Source: Candidatus Nitrosocosmicus arcticus (GTDB lineage: Archaea; Thermoproteota; Nitrososphaeria; Nitrososphaerales; Nitrososphaeraceae). From it: a stretch of DNA of 64,000 nucleotides. The notes beneath the pieces were generated by a model. The model did no database searches, was not told the origin of the DNA, and was given only the letters and a program-made list of their open reading frames with translations. The position numbers and the translations under genes were made by a program. Below are positions 62,017-64,000 of this stretch, piece after piece (position 1 is the stretch's first letter; every line of letters begins with the position of its first letter). The DNA is taken from the NCBI RefSeq assembly GCF_007826885.1, contig NZ_ML675579.1:124955-188954 (forward strand), written 5' to 3'.

Positions 62017-62835
62017 TCACTTGATGGCGCCAATGTTTAGTCTTGTGTAATCTATACTATAGTCATTAGTTACTTCGGAAAATCCTTTATTACTCTTCTT
62101 ATGATGTTTCAGGAAACAATCTATAAAAGAATCTATGATTTGATTATCGCAATCAGAAGGCAAATATGATAGATATGGTTTCATCACCACCGTTTTCATA
62201 AATAGTCTATATTCTTCAAAACTCGAAAATTTACTATTTTTTTGTTAGACTGTATTCAATCTTCTTAAACCCCACTCTTTCCATTATTTAAAACGTCTCT
62301 TCGGCTGTCGCAAAATTCCATGGATCTTTCCAATCATGAAAATAGCCTTTGAAAGCATTGCTTTTTCTTGTTAAATCTAACAAGGAGTGGACTGTTCCTA
62401 GACTTCCTTTACCACCGCATTGAATTAAGATTTCTCCAGACTGCTTTAGTAATTTCCAAAAGTTACTGAATAATTGATAATGATCTTTGATCCAATGCAT
62501 TACTGCATTAGAAAAGATAACGTCTACTGGTTCTGGTAATTCGACAGGGGGATAAATCTGATTTGACAAAAATTACATTTTCTTGATCCTTTAGATTAAT
62601 CTTTGCGTTTTCAATCATGTTTTGATCCAGATCAATTGCATAGATTTCACCTTCTTTCAAAATGTTTGAGATGATTTTGGTAACCCTTCCACTTCCACAT
62701 CCTGCATCTACTAATACCTCATTTCCCTTCCATTTTCTTTTAGATAATAGTCCTAGTGCCTAGGTTTCTTGTATTGAAGAAACTTTGTGATAATTTTCCG
62801 CATCCCATTTCCCTTTCTCATGTGTTAGACCTCAT
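62017..62835 (-). pseudogene. Decayed SAM methyltransferase (trans-aconitate methyltransferase type)
   Basis: Minus strand, joined pieces in order: GKWDAENYHKVSSIQE then TAG; ALGLLSKRKWKGNEVLVDAGCGSGRVTKIISNILKEGEIYAIDLDQNMIENAKINL...VIFVKSDL (SAM motif VDAGCGSGRV); frameshift in a C-run; PPVELPEPVDVIFSNAVMHWIKDHYQLFSNFWKLLKQSGEILIQCGGKGSL...KDPWNFATAEE; two stops and frame changes; KFSSFEEYRLF...SIDYTRLNIGAIK. The whole domain is present but broken at four or more points, so recently inactivated. Confidence 0.8.
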
Positions 62836-62922
62836 TTGATAGAGTTTATAACACTCCATGGGTTCATTCTTAAAATTTTTTCTAAACCATTTTATAGGCT
62901 CAAATAGTAAATCCTCATATTT

Positions 62923-63585
62923 ATGAATACGAGGATTATATATGCAGTTGGTATAGGTATAATAATTATTGGAGTAGTTTTTTACTTATTTAACATAGGA
63001 TTTTTACCTCAAAATTCAGAATCAAACAATATGCCTGAGTCAGTGGGTAATGGTACAAATGACATATCGAGCCAGTCAAACTTGTCCTCATCATCTGGTT
63101 CAGCAGAAACGACAGAACTAACCCCTCAGCAACTCAACAGCCAAAATTTGTCTTTATCAGTCAATTCGGTGAAAATAGTACCGGTAAGCAATGAATCTCG
63201 AATGGAAGTTGTCTTCAATGCATATAATCCAAATAAGGGGACAGCAATCCTTGAAACTGTTACCTATAATGTTTATCTTGATAATTTAAGGGTAAGTTCT
63301 GGAGATATAGGATCTAGAACAGAGGGATTTGTAGATTCTCTCGAAGGGGTGTATACAATAATAGGAAATCAAACCATCGTACTTCGTGATAGAGAACCCT
63401 TGACCGAAGATGCAACTTCACTTTTTGATTCTCAAGGAAAATTAGTAGGTGCAATGGCAGATAATTCTAATTCTTATACTTCACAAGCGTATGACGTAAA
63501 TGGAACCTATTTCTATACTCTGAATCGGGGAAGCGAAGCACAAGTGAGAGAACATGAGTTCAACTTTCAATATCCCCTCAGTTAA
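62923..63585 (+). CDS. Membrane-anchored extracytoplasmic protein
   Basis: 220 aa. N-terminal span (IIYAVGIGIIIIGVVFYLFNIGF), then a Ser/Asn-rich stretch with many N-x-S/T sites, then a beta-rich domain (SLSVNSVKIVPVSNESRMEVVFNAYNPNKGTAILETVTYNVYLDNLRVSSGDIGSRTEGFVDSLEGVYTI). The domain resembles the WHy/LEA-like fold at 52338 in its NxxNPNxxxAxLxxVxYxVYLD pattern. Possible surface or stress role. Confidence 0.7.
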   Translation: MNTRIIYAVGIGIIIIGVVFYLFNIGFLPQNSESNNMPESVGNGTNDISSQSNLSSSSGSAETTELTPQQLNSQNLSLSVNSVKIVPVSNESRMEVVFNAYNPNKGTAILETVTYNVYLDNLRVSSGDIGSRTEGFVDSLEGVYTIIGNQTIVLRDREPLTEDATSLFDSQGKLVGAMADNSNSYTSQAYDVNGTYFYTLNRGSEAQVREHEFNFQYPLS

Positions 63586-63755
63586 TTTTCCTACTTCTCT
63601 TCAAGGTAGTTAAATTCACGATAAAAATAAACTAATATATTTGAAAAGCATTTCTAACGATAAAAATATAGATGGTCAAAAAACTAAAGGTACCTCACTA
63701 TTCAATTAATTCATCTAAATCGGAACTGACAAAGGATAATAATTAAATTCGATTT

Positions 63756-64000
63756 ATGGAGAAAAATAATATTGATACATTAGAAGATTTGTTGATGAAA
63801 TCTATAGAAAATGTTGAATGGTATTGGAAGGTCGTAAATGAGGATCTTGGAATCAAATGGAGGGAACCATTCAATAAGGTAGTTGATCTACAAAAGGGAT
63901 TACCTTGGTGCGAATGGTTTGTGGGAGGGAAATGTAATATTATTGATAATGTTATTCAAAGTAATCTTGATAAACACCCAAATAAGACTGCATTTATTTT
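63756..64000 (+). CDS. Acyl-CoA synthetase (acetyl-CoA synthetase-like), N-terminal part
   Basis: Partial, runs off the right edge (~81 residues visible). TLEDLLMKSIENVEWYWKVVNEDLGIKWREPFNKVVDLQKGLPWCEWFVGGKCNIIDNVIQSNLDKHPNKTAFI is the ACAS N-terminal region (W.GG..N...N..D.H.......A). Such AMP-forming ligases activate acetate or propionate-type acids; in Thaumarchaeota relatives serve the 3-hydroxypropionate/4-hydroxybutyrate cycle. ATP-binding and C-terminal domains lie outside. Confidence 0.85.
   Translation, partial: MEKNNIDTLEDLLMKSIENVEWYWKVVNEDLGIKWREPFNKVVDLQKGLPWCEWFVGGKCNIIDNVIQSNLDKHPNKTAFI

Noticed and set aside
1-64000. CRISPR array or insertion sequence
   Set aside because: No regularly spaced repeats and no transposase or integrase gene were found; the CARF protein alone does not show a CRISPR locus.

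Overview
The window looks like a chromosome segment of an ammonia-oxidising archaeon of the Nitrososphaerales (Thaumarchaeota). The evidence is the archaeal information-processing set (TFB, RpoL, TFS, PCNA, a TFE-beta-like factor, archaeal-type AsnRS and TyrRS, KEOPS Pcc1, CDC48), an archaeal Rieske/cytochrome b plus blue-copper cluster, the modified mevalonate pathway enzyme, tRNA genes with archaeal-type introns, and many genes whose start codon lies about 25 bp after a TATA box (leaderless transcripts). The DNA is visibly AT-rich, which fits Nitrosocosmicus better than the higher-GC Nitrososphaera species; that genus assignment is inference.

Layout. 0-6.5 kb: the end of a malic enzyme gene, a divergent TFB with a defective zinc ribbon, a ribbon-helix-helix protein, small stress-like and exported proteins, a receiver-only response regulator and an F420-dependent oxidoreductase. 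6.5-10.8 kb: a gene-poor stretch, a tRNA-Asp with a D-loop intron, regulators and a rhomboid protease. 11-15.5 kb: respiratory genes (Rieske protein, cytochrome b, cupredoxin, a small membrane protein). 15.6-33.1 kb: mostly core genes: serS-pcc1-recJ-like-rps15, a 2-thiolation enzyme, phosphomevalonate dehydratase, a decayed DUF763 gene, asnS, the rpoL-tfs-pcna group, aspartate kinase and cobJ.

33.2-48.3 kb is an accessory island. It starts at a tRNA-Gly(TCC) gene that carries two introns. Two copies of one right-end sequence (34.82-34.94 and 47.55-47.68 kb) finish in remnants of that tRNA's 3' end, and the DNA after the tRNA resembles the DNA after 47.68 kb. I read this as a tandem array of decayed elements integrated at tRNA-Gly. 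Cargo includes a CARF-wHTH regulator, an HxlR/MFS/Cys-rich module with near-identical promoter-operators, an ArsR-AHSA1 remnant, a PNPOx-like protein, tiny zinc proteins, several broken genes and a three-copy structured repeat. No integrase is visible.

48.3-64 kb returns to ABC export genes, TFE-beta, CopD-like and LEA-like membrane proteins, truD, cdc48, a Ppx/GppA phosphatase, tyrS, a broken methyltransferase and the start of an acyl-CoA synthetase. No rRNA genes, CRISPR array or intact insertion sequence were seen.
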